A DNA stretch of 64,000 nucleotides from Batillaria attramentaria (lineage: Eukaryota > Mollusca > Gastropoda > Batillariidae). Of the stretch, positions 37,784-50,570 are shown piece after piece; the first letter of the stretch is position 1, and each line of letters begins with the position of its first letter. The DNA lies in assembly GCA_018292915.2 (NCBI GenBank), contig JACVVK020000034.1, positions 2,634,501 to 2,698,500 of the forward strand. Direction: 5' to 3'. Below the pieces are notes generated by a model. That model worked only from the letters and a program-made list of their open reading frames with translations. It made no database searches and was not told the DNA's origin. Both the position numbers and the translations under genes were made by a program.

Positions 37784-38627
37784 AGCGGCCATAAATACCT
37801 AGTACATGACATTTACGTTGTGAGCAAACACTCCGCGCTGAAGGTCTTTGAATATAGATCAGGGCCCACAGGTCGGACAGACGAATCATGTTTATTTTCC
37901 ACTCAGTCGCTGTGACCGTGTTGTCCACATGAACTGGCAAACAGTGACCACGTAACGGGCCTGTTGACCACTACTAACCCAATGCTCTACACTAGACACT
38001 CTCGTTTGCTTACCGTCAACATAAGCAAACCCGCCCGCTTTGGGGCAGTCTTGTTTTCAAGAGGTGAAATCTAACACATGGGTTTGAAAGGGGAACATGA
38101 GGTTGGGTACAATACCAGCGTGATATTGTATGTTATGTCAGTGAAAGCTTTTCCCGTTCTCTATGCTCCCAGTGTAGTTAGTTTCTGGTGGATTGTTTAG
38201 ATTTTGCCCGTTTGTGCGAGGGTGATTTCTGTGAGCTGCCGTAATTGCCGCAATATGCAGATTTTGGTCTTTGAGGGTAACTTGAGAATTCCTTCTGGTT
38301 TTAGTGTGATTGATCGTGGTTGACTGTCCCAACGTTATCAAAACGGATCCTTTTTCGTCATGTTACTGAGTGGATATTTTTGCTATTTTTGTTGTTGTCG
38401 TTATTTTGGTTTTTTTGTTTGTTTGTTGTTGCTGTTGTTGTTGTTGTTTGTTGCTGTTGTTGTTTTGGTTTGTTTCTGTTGGTTTTTTTGGTTGTTGTTT
38501 TCGGTGCATTTTTATTTGATATTCCTTGGCAATCTTGTTGTCTTACAGGTTTTGGAAGAGAAGAAAAAAAAGTACATGTTGAGTTCTTATACACGCAAAG
38601 CTGATTTCTTTGATCGTTTGTTTGCAG

Positions 38628-38731
38628 ACTTGAAGAGGAGATTTCAGCGGATTCCCATGAGCACACGGGTACCGGTTGAGGCGACGGCTGAACTACAGTG
38701 TCTTCCACCAGAGGGCAGGCCGCTACCCACG
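38628..38731 (+). CDS. unc5: UNC5 netrin receptor, exon encoding N-terminal part of Ig domain 2
   Basis: Internal exon of 104 bp, acceptor GTTTGTTTGCAG|A, donor ACG|GTATGT at 38732. It completes the codon split by the previous exon to give H, then LKRRFQ, a linker IPMSTRVPVEATAELQ, and CLPPEGRPLPT, ending in phase 0. The family equivalent at this point is a (Y)LRKNF linker between Ig1 and Ig2, followed by a strand with a C-x-P-P-E-G motif, and CLPPEG fits that exactly. It carries the first cysteine of Ig2 and stops just before the Ig tryptophan strand, so Ig2 is split over two exons. The intron begins GTATGTACACAC and goes straight into an unbroken CA repeat. The exon is short and easily missed by open-reading-frame searches, but the match and phases on both sides make it secure. 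Confidence 0.93.
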
Positions 38732-38735
38732 GTAT

Positions 38736-38736
<1 letters not shown>

Positions 38737-38827
<91 letters not shown>

Positions 38828-38832
38828 GCACA
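38737..38832. repeat. (CA)n tract at UNC5 5' splice site
   Basis: Starts within the donor GTATGTACAC of exon 38628-38731 and runs for about 86 bp of CA plus GCAC units. Confidence 0.98.
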
Positions 38833-39165
38833 CACGTGTCCGTCCGTCTGTCTGTCTGAATGTCTGCTATAATCTACATGTCTGTCTGCGACTGTGTCAT
38901 GAGGTGCAGAACTAGTACAGTGCATACCGAAAGTAAGACTAAGAGTGATAAAGTGAAGCAGCTGCCCCACTAGTCTCTAGAGATGTAAGTCTCACGCAGC
39001 ATTCAGCAGTGTACATTCCTACTGTGCCCTCGAAAGCTTTCGCTTTTCACACTGTCATGTGATATTTGTAAAACGATTTTAATCCGAGGTATTAATATGT
39101 CTTTCCGCCGTTCCGTGTTCGTGACGTAAGATACCCGAGAAACTGATAGTGAAAACTGTTGTTCG

Positions 39166-39280
<115 letters not shown>

Positions 39281-41122
39281 TTGGCGTATAACTTTTTTCA
39301 TGAGCAAACGAAACCTTTGAGCCATCACGGACAACTCGTCACCCGCCAGCGCTCGTCACCATGCTAAAATGTACATGTCTCAAGACCACGTGTGTCCATG
39401 TCCAGGCAGGGGCCACAAGGGCGATAATCGTACCCCCTGATAGTCTCCCGTGTTTGCCCCGGACCGCTTCGGCTTAAAAAAATGGAGGTAAAGTCAATAG
39501 TCAAACATCATCAGTGAAAACAAACATGCCCACAGCTCGCCATGCTGCGCAGAACAAACACGGTCCGCAGGAAGACATTGTCGTCTGCTGACGTGACCAC
39601 CCCACTGGTAGGTTGAGGGACAACGACCTTACTTCTCGGTGGTGGTGAAGTTCAGCGAAATTTGACAGCAACTTACACATCTCAGCGCTGAGGACTGGCA
39701 ATCTGGGGGGTTTCACCACCACGTTAGGACGAGGGCAAGGACAGGGGCAGGGAGGAACAATCTCCAAATCTCCGAATCTCTCGGGAATCGAACGTACTAC
39801 CCCATTGTCGGTGCAACGCTGTGCCATATCGTCTCTACTTGTTTCCTTACGCCGGGTTTCTCACGGGTGGTCTTGCATCGTTAGAATGACAAAACGGTGC
39901 AAGTCGTTCTGTTTGGACCCCAGGTTTCCTTTCCGATTGCCGTGCTACATGCTGTCTGTCTACACTAGAAATAGCACGTAGTCAAGTTTGCGAAGATAAT
40001 TCTCTGTCGTCATTGAAATGCAAATGCATTTTGACATGGGCACATGTAGTAGTCGCTTAGTCCGTTCTTTTGGACGGCACAGGAACGTTGGCAACGTTGG
40101 CATAACTGATGCTGAAGCTGAAATGGGGAGAAGGGGGTGGGGCAGCTTTGAACCACAAGACTGTATCCAGGCATGTCAAGGTTGTTCAAGAGTCAAATAC
40201 CGTTTAAAGTATGTAAGGCATTGACTCGGATTCTGCTTGCCGTTTGACGTCCTTTCCAACAAACTGTATTTATCACAGCATGCCTCTTGAGCTCCGGGAC
40301 AGTTGACTCTGACTGCTCCATTAGGGTACATGCTAAATTACAGGATGTCCAGGCTTTTTTCAGGCGCCACAAATAACTCATTTTAGAATCTTTTCTCCCC
40401 CCTTACGGCTACAAACATTCATCATGAAGTCTCTTGCTGTAAAAATAAAATAGTGCTTTCGGAAGTAATGACCATGCACACACTGAGTTTCAGTCTTCGT
40501 CCAAGACACATAGGATGATAAACTTGTTCCCGCACGTGTCAGGTCTCAGAATTCCAACAGAGTCAGGGTGATAGCCGGGGAAGAAGAAGAGGTGGGGTGG
40601 GAGAGGGTGGATCGTGGTGGGTGGGAGAGGGGGCTGGGTGAGTTGGGGAGGGACTTATCAGGGGTTCGATTACTGACCAAACACTAGAGGACCGTCGAAA
40701 ATCCCGCCACCGGCCAACCACTTGGACATTTCCCACCAGATTAGCCACCGGCTCCCGATTCCTACTGCCTATCACTAGTATCAGCTCTCCTGTTTGACCC
40801 CATCCATTTTTTTCTCCTTCCCTCCTGAGCGTCAAATACCCTCTTGTCCTCGTGTTGACGGGCGTATCTTTTGGCTAGGTTTTCCCAAGGATAAGTACAA
40901 ACTGAAATCTACCCGGGGGCACAAAGGAGGAAGGGTGGAATGTTTAATTTTTCCCGTTGACAGGATGGCCTTTTAACCCGTGTCCAGAGATCTTCATCTA
41001 CTGCCTCCTTCGGTGTATTCCTTATCAAGACGAGTGCTTGTTTAAACAAGCGGACTGACGTCTCTGTCCTTTATGTACTTCTGTAGTCTAGCTGCTTTTG
41101 GTAAGTTTTGAGTCTGTCTAGG

Positions 41123-41301
<179 letters not shown>

Positions 41302-43871
41302 CTACACATCTCAACCTACTACCCTTTCTGCGCTCTCGGGTCGAGACATAAGTCTTGCGTTCCGCTTAAAAGACGACCCCATTTTTGACTGAGCCCAGGG
41401 TGCAAGGAACGTTTTTCCATAACTCTGCATTCTTCTTTTAATTATTTTGCATATTTGTGGTGCTCAGTTTTCATAAATCTCTCCGGCACGCTGTGTTGTC
41501 GGGCAGTCAAACGGCCCTCCATTAGGGGGGTAGGTTTTATGCAGGGGAAGGAATGCTGTGCAAGGGAGACAAGTAACACTGTAGATCGCCGTAAATCTCC
41601 CAAGTGCTGAAGGTTGTATTGAGGGTTTTTATGCACGGTTAGATTACCTGGGACCAAGCTGTACGTTAATGTAATTCGACCGTGTTACAATAACAGCTAT
41701 CTCTGTGGAAAATAGGATTCGTTGTTATTACTGTTCTTTATGTAGAAATTGCAAACAGTTCAGTTTTGCGTCCCATCGTTTTTAACATGTGCTGAGTCGA
41801 GATACGGTTGCCCGGTGAAGTGGATACTACGTGAATGTCATGTGACTCGGTCAGACTAATAAAAGCGCAAGAGCTTTCTGGAAAAAATGAGCTCTGCTCT
41901 TTGGGTTGGGTTTCACTGGACTTAATAATTATTTGTCTTTAGGTGCGGGCAGCTCACTACCGTTGGCTGTTCAAAATATAGGGGCGTGAATTCACACTCG
42001 GTTTTTTAAAAGCATTTATGTGATTATTTGATTTCTCTGCCTCTTTAAAAACGACACTTTCGTCTTGCCACGAGAAGCCAGAACGACAGACACTTCATAG
42101 ACCCTTTCTTGTGAATGGAGAAAACTTGCTTTTAACGATTGTTTGAGGGAAATCATTCGCCCCGAAGACTATTACCAGGCGGTACTTTTTCAAGCGTCTG
42201 CTCAGCGTTTGACTGATGTTTTTCCCTCGCCTTTTCAACGCTGGTAGTAGACGTAAGTCCTCTACTGTTGTAGTTCTGTGTAATGGGCCTCTTACAGCTT
42301 TGAGGGGTTCTCCTCACCTGCGCTCGTAAAGCAGAGGTTGGACGAGGCAGCGAAAAGCCGGTAATAATGTCTTTCGCTTCACAGTAACGCAGGTAACGGC
42401 TTGGGAGATGTCTTGTAGGGTGTGTAGCTCTTAAAACATCGCTCGATGACATTTCAGCGCCTGTGGTACATGTACTGGTTGGTCCATGGTATGATGCGTT
42501 AACCATCTGATCTTAGTCTTTTTTGAACCACCAGTCTAAGATACGATAAGATGAGATGAACTTTATTCATACCTGAACGGGGAATTGCAGAGTCTGCTCA
42601 GACAAGACAAAAAACATGAATGATGTATATAAATATGTATATGAGTCCTTTTCGTTGGTTTGTTGGTTGTTGGTGTTTGTTTGTTTGTTTCTTGTTGCTT
42701 TTTTAAAATTTGGAACGGGGGTGTATTCTGTTGTTGTTTTATGCGACAGATGATAATATTCAGTGAACCCTCTATCAAAAGTCTGCGAACCTCTCTAAAT
42801 GTTTCATGTCTTTCTTTTTCTTCTTCTTTCGGAAACTTGTGCTTGCTACTCTCTCTCGCCTTCTTACGCTCATTACAAATCCTCACTACATCTCACTGAT
42901 CTGTTCCAAACTCGGAACATGGATGCCCATGTAGCGGGGTCCATGAAAACGGTCACACACGCACGCAACCCCCTCAACCAGGGGTATGACCCTGGCAGTG
43001 TTCAGCCGAAGGACGCCAACAACAACAACTACATCTGATCAAGTTCTACAACCTCCTCCCTGCCCTTACCCCCCAACTCCCAACCCCCTCCATCCCCACC
43101 TAGTCTTTTGTCCTCCCCCGTAGCATGTTTTCTTTCTGGTTCTCTCCACAAACACACAAAAGGCAAACAACAGTTCTTCTATGTCCCCGACTAAAGAAAA
43201 ACTACAGCATGAATACATGTACCTGACCGCCAGGGCTTTTGAAGTGTGAGCCAAGCTGTGCAAGTCTTGTATACCTGTTCACTACTGGTAGGGACAGCGA
43301 GGGGGGCCCCGGGCCCACAAAAAGAGAACTAGGAGAGAGCGAGAGGGAGCATCAAAAGCCAGCTTTTAGATGAGAAAATTGGTTTATCAGTGTTCACCCT
43401 GCCCGTCAAAAGTAGTTTCCGGACTAGCGTTTTCGCTCGGCGGTGAAGGGGGTATGTCGCGGTGGCTCAAAGGTGTTTATTGCCTTTAGTGTGTGAGCAA
43501 TCGAAATTGTTTGTATAAATGTAGTTTGAGGAGTTGTAAAGAAACGAGTAGTCTTTTTCGCAAGGTCAGCGCACTTTTGTCCGGGAAAGTATATGAGAGG
43601 TCAATACAGGTAACATATTCATATTGGCAAACTAGTACAGCGGTTTCTTGCTACACTGATTGTTTGTGATTGTGTTGGCCCTCAATGCAGGACACCTGCT
43701 AGACCTTTTCTTAACACTGTTAGCAAATCATTCAGCCTATGATATTATTATTATTAACAGAAAACCGCTGGCAAAGAGACGAAAGGGTCTCTCATTGAAG
43801 AATTTATTTTGTTAAGTGGAGCTCCAGTGGAGAAAGTAAAGACGGTACTCGCCTCATCTCTCCTCACCTGA

Positions 43872-43922
43872 TACGCGGTGGGAAAGGACGTTAAACTCCC
43901 AAACACCCACCCACCCACCCAC
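43872..43922 (+). mobile_element. Main-family SINE, 51-bp 3' stub with TSD
   Basis: Only the last part remains: TACGCGGTGGGAAAGGACG, then TTAAACTCCCAAACACCC and CCACC repeats. TCTCTCCTCACCTGA (43857-43871) and TCTCTCCTCGCCTGA (43923-43937) match at 14 of 15, so it is an extreme 5' truncation. Confidence 0.85.
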
Positions 43923-44530
43923 TCTCTCCTCGCCTGAACTCTCAACAGATCCCCCCTCCCCCTCCCCCTTATTCTCCGGTGCACTACCCCCGCCACCCCC
44001 ATCCTTCGCCCCCACCCTTTGCCATCTTCTTTCAGTCAGTGCAATTGTACAAGATCAGTATATTTAGTTTGTAAACGGCAGTTTCCACTGTGCTCTTGAA
44101 GTCCTGTTGAACACGACAGTCGTTACACTCCTTTCCCTCTGGCTTCAGCGGACTGAGGTCGGTATATATATACAATTATATGCAGCGCGGAGACTGACGA
44201 AGCGAACGATCGTTGTACACAGGCCGTGTAAAACCGGCTCATCAGTATTCATACGCATGTCCCAGATAATTACCTGTCTACAAGACGCATGTTTCCCTCA
44301 CAACCAGATGGGGGGCACATGCAACGCGGCACGAGCCTGCCTCGGCACTGTTACTATGTGCGTGTGCCTGTGTCAGTGTTTGCCTGTTTGCCTGTACCGG
44401 AGTCAGGGGGTCGCTCATTATGCGGTTTGATAAGTTTCGTTCTGCACGAAGTTGTTCTGCCGATAACAATGTATTCAATTTGCCACTACGTGATGGGTTG
44501 ACGTTTTAGTATACTCACTGATATGTCACT

Positions 44531-44531
44531 G

Positions 44532-44565
<34 letters not shown>

Positions 44566-44600
44566 GAGAGAGAGAGACAGACAGAGAGAGAGAGAGACAG
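44531..44600. repeat. Imperfect (GA)n/(GACA)n
   Basis: GA tracts separated twice by GACAGACAGACA-type units. Confidence 0.93.
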
Positions 44601-47178
44601 TGAATGACAATGATCTTTATTTTCCAACGGTAAAAATTTTGGCAGAAATACCATGTTCGAACTTGGCGTTGGTAAACTACGAAAATATGAGCAAAGGAAG
44701 GAAAGTGTAACAGCTACAGGAACATAAAACAGAAAGACAAAGTGTAGAAACAAGTTACACTGACATTTAAAACATTGAAGAGAGAGAGTGTGTGTGAGTG
44801 TGTGTGTGTGTGTGTCCTGTGATTTAAAAAAAAAAAGGATGTCCACACTTTGGCAGCTATGCATGATGTAGTAATTTGGTCGTACTTCGGCCTTCACGGT
44901 AATTATTCGTATGATGTCCACTTTGTCTCGCTGTCTTTGGCCGGTGTTGACGCTGTCCCAGCGTCTGCTGTCTTAATGTCAGTACCTGCGTATACCTCCG
45001 TTTAAATCTTAGTTATCGCGGTCTGCATTTTCAAGCCTTTTCTTTGTCTTACATTAGTCTCGATCACTGGGTTTAAATGATGTTGTTTTCAACGACGCTT
45101 CCGCTCTCGCATTTTTGCGCTTTGTGACATCGAGTCGCTGATGATGTAATATCACTGGCGATGTCGTGCTGCAGTATAGCACACGGTTAGCAAAACTTCT
45201 CTCGCACCATCAGCTATAGGACCGCTTTCAGAGCCTGGCCAATACGTATGTGTCAAGGCCGTTGGTGAAGTTAAAGGCCTACACCGCTCAATCAATGCCA
45301 CGCGCACACGCTGACTTAGAATTTGAAACATTTCTCAGCCCCCCCTCTTAAGGAAACAGCCAGCGTAACAGAGAAAGAGACCGGAGAAAGTGGGGAACTG
45401 GGGAGCATGATTTCCTTCCCCACTTAACTTCTGCCCAAAGCCCACATAGTACTGCGGTAGCTTTGCACTTAGACATGTCCATCAGCCACAGTCAAAGACG
45501 TGGCGGTAGGACTGGATTGATTAGTGTTCAGCACTCCGAACTGTTCGGTTAGGCTAGCTGTCCCTCCCCCCCCCCCCCTCCCCCCCTTAAGGCACATTAG
45601 GGTCGTCTCCGAGTCCAATCACATCCTTTGGCGTTTGACGTTGAACCCAACTAACTGAGCTTTGCACTGAGGCAATCAGGGTTGTTCGAGACGCGTAAAA
45701 AAATCGCGCTTTTTAACGCGTGTGACAGCGTGATATTACTCAGGGGCAGCATACAAGATTTTGCTTCGTTTTGCTTGAATTTTCTGGACATTATATACAC
45801 ACTTTTCTCTCATTTTATCACCACAGAGACAATGTAACAGTGCAGATATGGTGCTCGACTGCATTTTCTGTTGACTGCGTGGCACTGTGTTTGCTTTCGT
45901 GACTTGTTTTTCGAACGTACGCTTATAGGAGTAATTCACCACGAACCTTCGCAATCGCGTTAGCCATGGGCAGAAGCCAAGCTAGAAAAGAAATCATGTG
46001 GACGGGGGGGGGGGGGGGGGGAGAGAAAGGGAGCGGGGGTCTCGGAGCATTTGTCCCAAGACAGGTAGTGTCTCTGTGCACTGTATAATGACCAGTGTGG
46101 GACAGAAAGAAAAAGAGGCCAGGTATTCCCTCCGCCCCGCTCCGCCCTGCGAGCCATTTTCCCGTCACCCATGAAGAAGGAGCCCTCCATTAGCATCTTG
46201 CCCGCTACAAGATGGAGTAGGGGAAATGGCGAAGACACCTTGTCAACTTCCATTGTCTACCCGTGGCGCCCTCTCAGTGCTTACGTCACGAGGAAAGGGA
46301 GAAAAGAAAAGAAGCTGTTTCTTTCCCCTCCCCCCTTTTTTTATCGTTTTCTCTTTCTGTGTAACTGATACACAGGACACCTGGGAGTCTGCTGAGAGAC
46401 AGAGAAGGGGTGGAATGGCTTCAGATTGTGTCTAGGTTTTCTTCTCGGAGACCTGCACCTACTGTTTATTTCATAGGGCGCCCGTCACAGTTCATCCCGG
46501 TTTGTCACTCAAAGCGCAGGGCACAGTAACACCGGGGATTATGGGCGCCGATGGAACTGAACGCAAGACTCGAAACCTTTTGTTGTTGTGGGTAAAATTT
46601 GGTCGCAGAAAATCAGATAACGGTGGCCGGGAAGGAAAATTATTGTTATTCCGCGAGAAGAATCTTTGTGTGGATGTTGTCTTGAATGGCTGCGGCTTCA
46701 TTTGATTTGCTTCACCTGAGAAAGGGAATTGGGAAAGGCTTTGGGTGGGGGGGGGGGGGGTATTGGGGGAGATGCGGAAAGGGGTGTTATATGCTCAGAT
46801 TTCTCTTTCCAAAATGTACTCATCTCCAGGACTAGGTAGTGGGGGGTGGGGCCAGAGAAAATTGGGTGTAACTCAAGCACAGCCTTATCTCAGCCATCGA
46901 GTGTATGTCGGTGAAGAAAGTGCAACCAAAGAAAAGGGCGTGGGAGTGAGACGGGCGAGTACCTGACAGTACACCTCACCTGTCTGTACAAGCCGAGGGA
47001 GATCCGATGAGTACGCGCGTATCAATTGGCTCAAAGCTTTCGGTAAGCTGATGCCGGAGATCTGGTCTATAAATTTTCGCGGTGAACAAAGTGGATGACG
47101 TCAGTCAGACAAAAGACCCGCTGGAGACCGGATATGGAAGAGACATTGAAATGAAAAATAAATTTCGGACTGCTTGTG

Positions 47179-47351
47179 GGGAGCCGGGGTGGCCGAATGG
47201 TAGAGCGTTGGACTTCCAATACTCGGTTCTGAGTTCGAATCCCGGCTGGGGCCAAATATTTGTGCTGGCTTTTTCATCGTTGCCCCGTCTTTGATATCAC
47301 CCGTATGTGGTGGAAAAGGACGTTAAACTCCCAAACACCCAGCCACCCACC
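47179..47351 (+). mobile_element. Main-family SINE, full length, 13-bp perfect TSD
   Basis: Best-preserved copy: head GGGAGCCGGGGTGGCCGAAT, B box GAGTTCGAATCCCGGCTGGG, body GGCCAAATATTTGTGCTGGC and TTGATATCACCCGTATGTGG, and end GGACGTTAAACTCCCAAACA. CGGACTGCTTGTG occurs at 47166-47178 and 47352-47364. Confidence 0.96.
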
Positions 47352-47500
47352 CGGACTGCTTGTGCGTTGTCCACCTCAGACAAATACCGACATGTCTTTG
47401 CTACTGTTGCGGTCACGATTTCCTTTTCCAAGGAATTCTGCACAGATGTTTGCTCTGGAAATCGTACTCACAACACGAGTTGTGACTGGCCAGCACCGTG

Positions 47501-47618
47501 ACTCTAGTCTACCAGCTCAGCCCTGTTGACTCCCCAACATACCACGGGGAGACACTTGGCCAACTGTCTCCCCGTGGTATGTTGGGGAGTCAACAGGGCT
47601 GAGCTGGTAGACTAGAGT
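47501..47618. repeat. 118-bp near-perfect palindrome
   Basis: The arm 47501-47553 (ACTCTAGTCTACCAGCTCAG at its outer end, ACCACGGGGAGAC at its inner end) is the exact reverse complement of 47566-47618. The 12-bp centre ACTTGGCCAACT is itself palindromic except for one C-C pair. The right arm runs directly into GTGAGTGAGTGAG. Confidence 0.97.
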
Positions 47619-47690
47619 GAGTGAGTGAGTTTTTGAGGCTTTACGCCGCGCAAGCCACAAAGACTAATTCGCGGCCAAGTGTGTCTGCAC
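47617..47690 (+). repeat. GTGAGTGAGTGAG / TTACGCCGC repeat fragment
   Basis: A short GTGA run is followed by GGCTTTACGCCGCGCAAGCC. A GAGTGAGTGAGT...TTACGCCGC start is, from memory, common in gastropod repeats. Only this one copy is visible here. Confidence 0.4.
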
Positions 47691-48402
47691 TACGTGAAAA
47701 GAAAAAACAAAAGTGTAACGTTGGGCAACTGATGCAAACTGATCTACGGGGCAATATAAACCTAAGACATGCAGGAGATGCTGCACCTTCATGCTAATTT
47801 ATCGAACTCCCGGTTACAAAAAAAGCGTACAAAACAAATAACAATTACAACTAGATAAAACGAAGATAAATACTAAGCGCATAATTATATAGCAAAATTT
47901 AATAGACTAGACAACCACCGGAAAACAAGCTTCAACGCACATGGTGCAGTCTTTGTTTCGGATTTCTCTTTATTCCCATATACGATGACCATTTGCCTGT
48001 CACTCCGAAAAAAGGGCAAATGCATGAGGCACGTAAGCGATACTCTCTGAACACCGACCCTAACCTGTTTCTCCCTTGTGCATTAGCCCCCTAATGGTTC
48101 AGTATGAAACAGGAAAATCATTTTCTTTGCACCAAGGGGGCCCATAAAATGCTAGAGTTTCCACTCGGGGTAGCGAAGCAAACGCCTTTTTCTGTTGGTC
48201 GGCTTTACACCTTGTTGATCGCCGGCCCAATCAGACGCAGTCCTCGCTTGGGATGGATTACGCCACAACAATGGCGCAGATTTTACGTCCCGCCGTAAAG
48301 AAGGGCATAAAAATGAATGAGGTGTCGTTTCTGTTTCACAGTAGAGGACAGGACCTTATGACGAAGGCTGAAGAAATGTTACGGGCGGAATAGAGGAATA
48401 AT

Positions 48403-48773
48403 GAAGGCAAGGCTGAGTTGTTTTGCAACAAAGCTGCTTTGGCCTTTTGGTTATTGGCCGATGGCTTTGTGTATATTGGAGGCTGGAACCAGTTTGATAT
48501 ACTGTACTTTCTCCATGGGCACGTGCAGGAACTGGCCACGCGGTTTCGTGTTACCTTTGGGAGTAAAAATAAAAATCCTACCTTTCTTGGATGTAGACCT
48601 GATAAGGCAAGGTTGACTTGTTTCCTGCTGGCATATAGCTTTGGCATGATGGATGTTTGGCTGTGTGTATATTGGATGCTGGAAAGGGGACTTGAACAAC
48701 TTTATACTGTGTGCATGACCACGAACTAGCCGTGCGGTTACGTTTAACCTTGTAAAGTTTAAGTAAAATTCCT

Positions 48774-48776
<3 letters not shown>
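48403..48776. repeat. Diverged tandem duplication (offset 200 bp) ending at a CA tract
   Basis: AAGGCAAGGCTGAGTTGTTT at 48404 is repeated as AAGGCAAGGTTGACTTGTTT at 48604. TGTGTATATTGG and TAAAAATCCT/TAAAATTCCT also recur in register. The second unit runs into (CA)n. Confidence 0.75.
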
Positions 48777-48870
<94 letters not shown>

Positions 48871-48871
48871 G
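48774..48871. repeat. (CA)n(GC)n tract
   Basis: About 83 bp CA then 15 bp alternating GC; alternating purine-pyrimidine throughout. Confidence 0.97.
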
Positions 48872-49431
48872 CTACAGACTCGAAACGGCTAAAACACCAC
48901 CACCACCAACGCCACCACAGAAAATCAAACAGGTAAGTCTTTCGCTTTGTCTGTAAAAATATGGCATCGCTGTCTTTAAAATAAACTGAATTTCTACACT
49001 GCCTTTTAGAAAGGTGAGGGGTGGTGTGTGTGGTGGTAGTGGTGGTGGTGGGGGGGGTGTTTGTTGAACATTTTAGGGGTTATCATGGGGGTTCTTTAAA
49101 ACCAGACGAGTAACGATGATATGCCATGAAAACTGCAGGCGAGTCCAGGCGGTGGGTGTGGGGGCAGATATACGGCTGAAAGTCGTCCTTTGTGCGCTCC
49201 TTAAACCCAATCCATAACCATAAAAGTTTTACAGGCTTTCCAGGTTTAGCCTCGATACACTACAGCAAATTGCATGTATAAAAAAAATGAAAAATTGCCT
49301 TTGATGCTTGGTTTGCGTGCAGACGTGCAGGCTCCGGTTTAAAGTGTAAAAGCTTCATAAATCATGTGGGTGCAGTTAACCGGTGACACCCACCCACCCC
49401 CCTCCTCTTCCCACTCACACATACGCATGCA

Positions 49432-49432
<1 letters not shown>

Positions 49433-49507
<75 letters not shown>

Positions 49508-49535
49508 TACACACTCTCTCTCTCTCCTCTCCTCT

Positions 49536-49600
<65 letters not shown>

Positions 49601-49616
49601 CTCTCTCTCTCTCTCA
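49433..49616. repeat. Composite CT/CA block
   Basis: Three CT tracts alternate with two CA tracts over about 180 bp. Confidence 0.97.
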
Positions 49617-50244
49617 TACACGCACATATCCCCCTCCCCCCTCACCCCCTTTCCATACTTGATACATCTTGCCACACATGCGTTTTAAGATCGAGCTGCT
49701 TTCGACAGGATTCGTTTAAATGCCTCACGGGGCAACGACCACTGGCTGTAAATTTTTACCATTTTGATATGTATGATATGCCACACATCATTACGAACTC
49801 GCATCCATTTCGCGGGGAGCAAAGTACGAAGCAGCAACTTGCTGCATTTCGTCACAAACTGAGACTCTAACGGCTGGCGTTAAAACTCAGTCTGAAAAAT
49901 GACGTGTTCTATTCTGGGATCTCCTGGGAGTTTCCATTTGCTTGCACTCTCATGAAAAAAACTTGAAGATGGGGAGGAGCTGTCAGAGAACTTGCATTTC
50001 CGACGTGTCCTGACGTTTAAAACTTTGCGACTAAGATGGTAAGCAGTAAAGTTTTGTGGCTGAAGTTTTCTATATGTACATTTTTCGAAACGTGTTTTGT
50101 TTTTTGTTTTGTTGATAATGTTGTTGTTTTGTCTTGTTGTTTTGTTGTTGTTGTTGTTGTTATTGTTTTGGGGGGTTGGACTGTTCCAAAATCCCAATGC
50201 TGTTTCGAAATTAGTGGATTAAACAAACAACAACAACAAAAACC

Positions 50245-50249
<5 letters not shown>

Positions 50250-50291
<42 letters not shown>

Positions 50292-50318
50292 CCCCCCCCC
50301 CCCCCCCCCGCTCTCACT

Positions 50319-50371
<53 letters not shown>
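50250..50371. repeat. (CT)n, poly-C, (CA)n block
   Basis: CT 50250-50290, C run to 50310, CA 50322-50371. Confidence 0.96.
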
Positions 50372-50373
<2 letters not shown>

Positions 50374-50504
50374 GTGTATACTTGAGAAGATTTGAAGAAC
50401 AACTTGTGCCCACTAAGTTTTATTTCATACTTACTAATACGACAGACTTCCATCGAAATTATTTTACCTATGAAAGCCCATCGTGAGACCCTGTGAAGGC
50501 TTAG

Positions 50505-50570
50505 TCCGATGAAAAAGGGCCTACGCGCCACGGCTTTAATAGGCGCTTAGGTCTTTTTTCCCCCAGATGT
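50505..50570 (+). mobile_element. Hairpin element, copy 3
   Basis: CCGATGAAAAAGGGCCTA opens, GGCGCTTAGGTCTTTTTTC and CCAGATG close, with GCGCCACGGCTTTAATAG in the centre. The outer left arm is shortened. Confidence 0.75.

Larger units (their letters stand above)
27331..38627 (+). other. UNC5 intron between Ig domain 1 and Ig domain 2 (11.3 kb)
   Basis: Phase-1 intron, GTAAGT to TTTGCAG. It contains two hairpin elements (29455-29522 and 32827-32899), a tRNA-derived SINE of the second type (30701-31010), two antisense main-family SINEs (31035-31215, 37321-37486), a diverged duplication near 33.5-33.75 kb and CA tracts at 36648-36718 and 37702-37782. Between about 34.1 and 35.2 kb the sequence is open in several frames on both strands, but nothing there resembles a known protein. 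No other exon was recognised. Confidence 0.85.

Noticed and set aside
39781..39826. Minus-strand tRNA-like boxes (TGGCACAGCGTTGC, GTTCGATTCCC)
   Set aside because: Only the two short boxes fit; no cloverleaf and no second copy to define an element.
47179..47260. Possible functional tRNA gene
   Set aside because: The same head recurs about 14 times with a SINE body and target-site duplications, and the anticodon arm does not fold properly.
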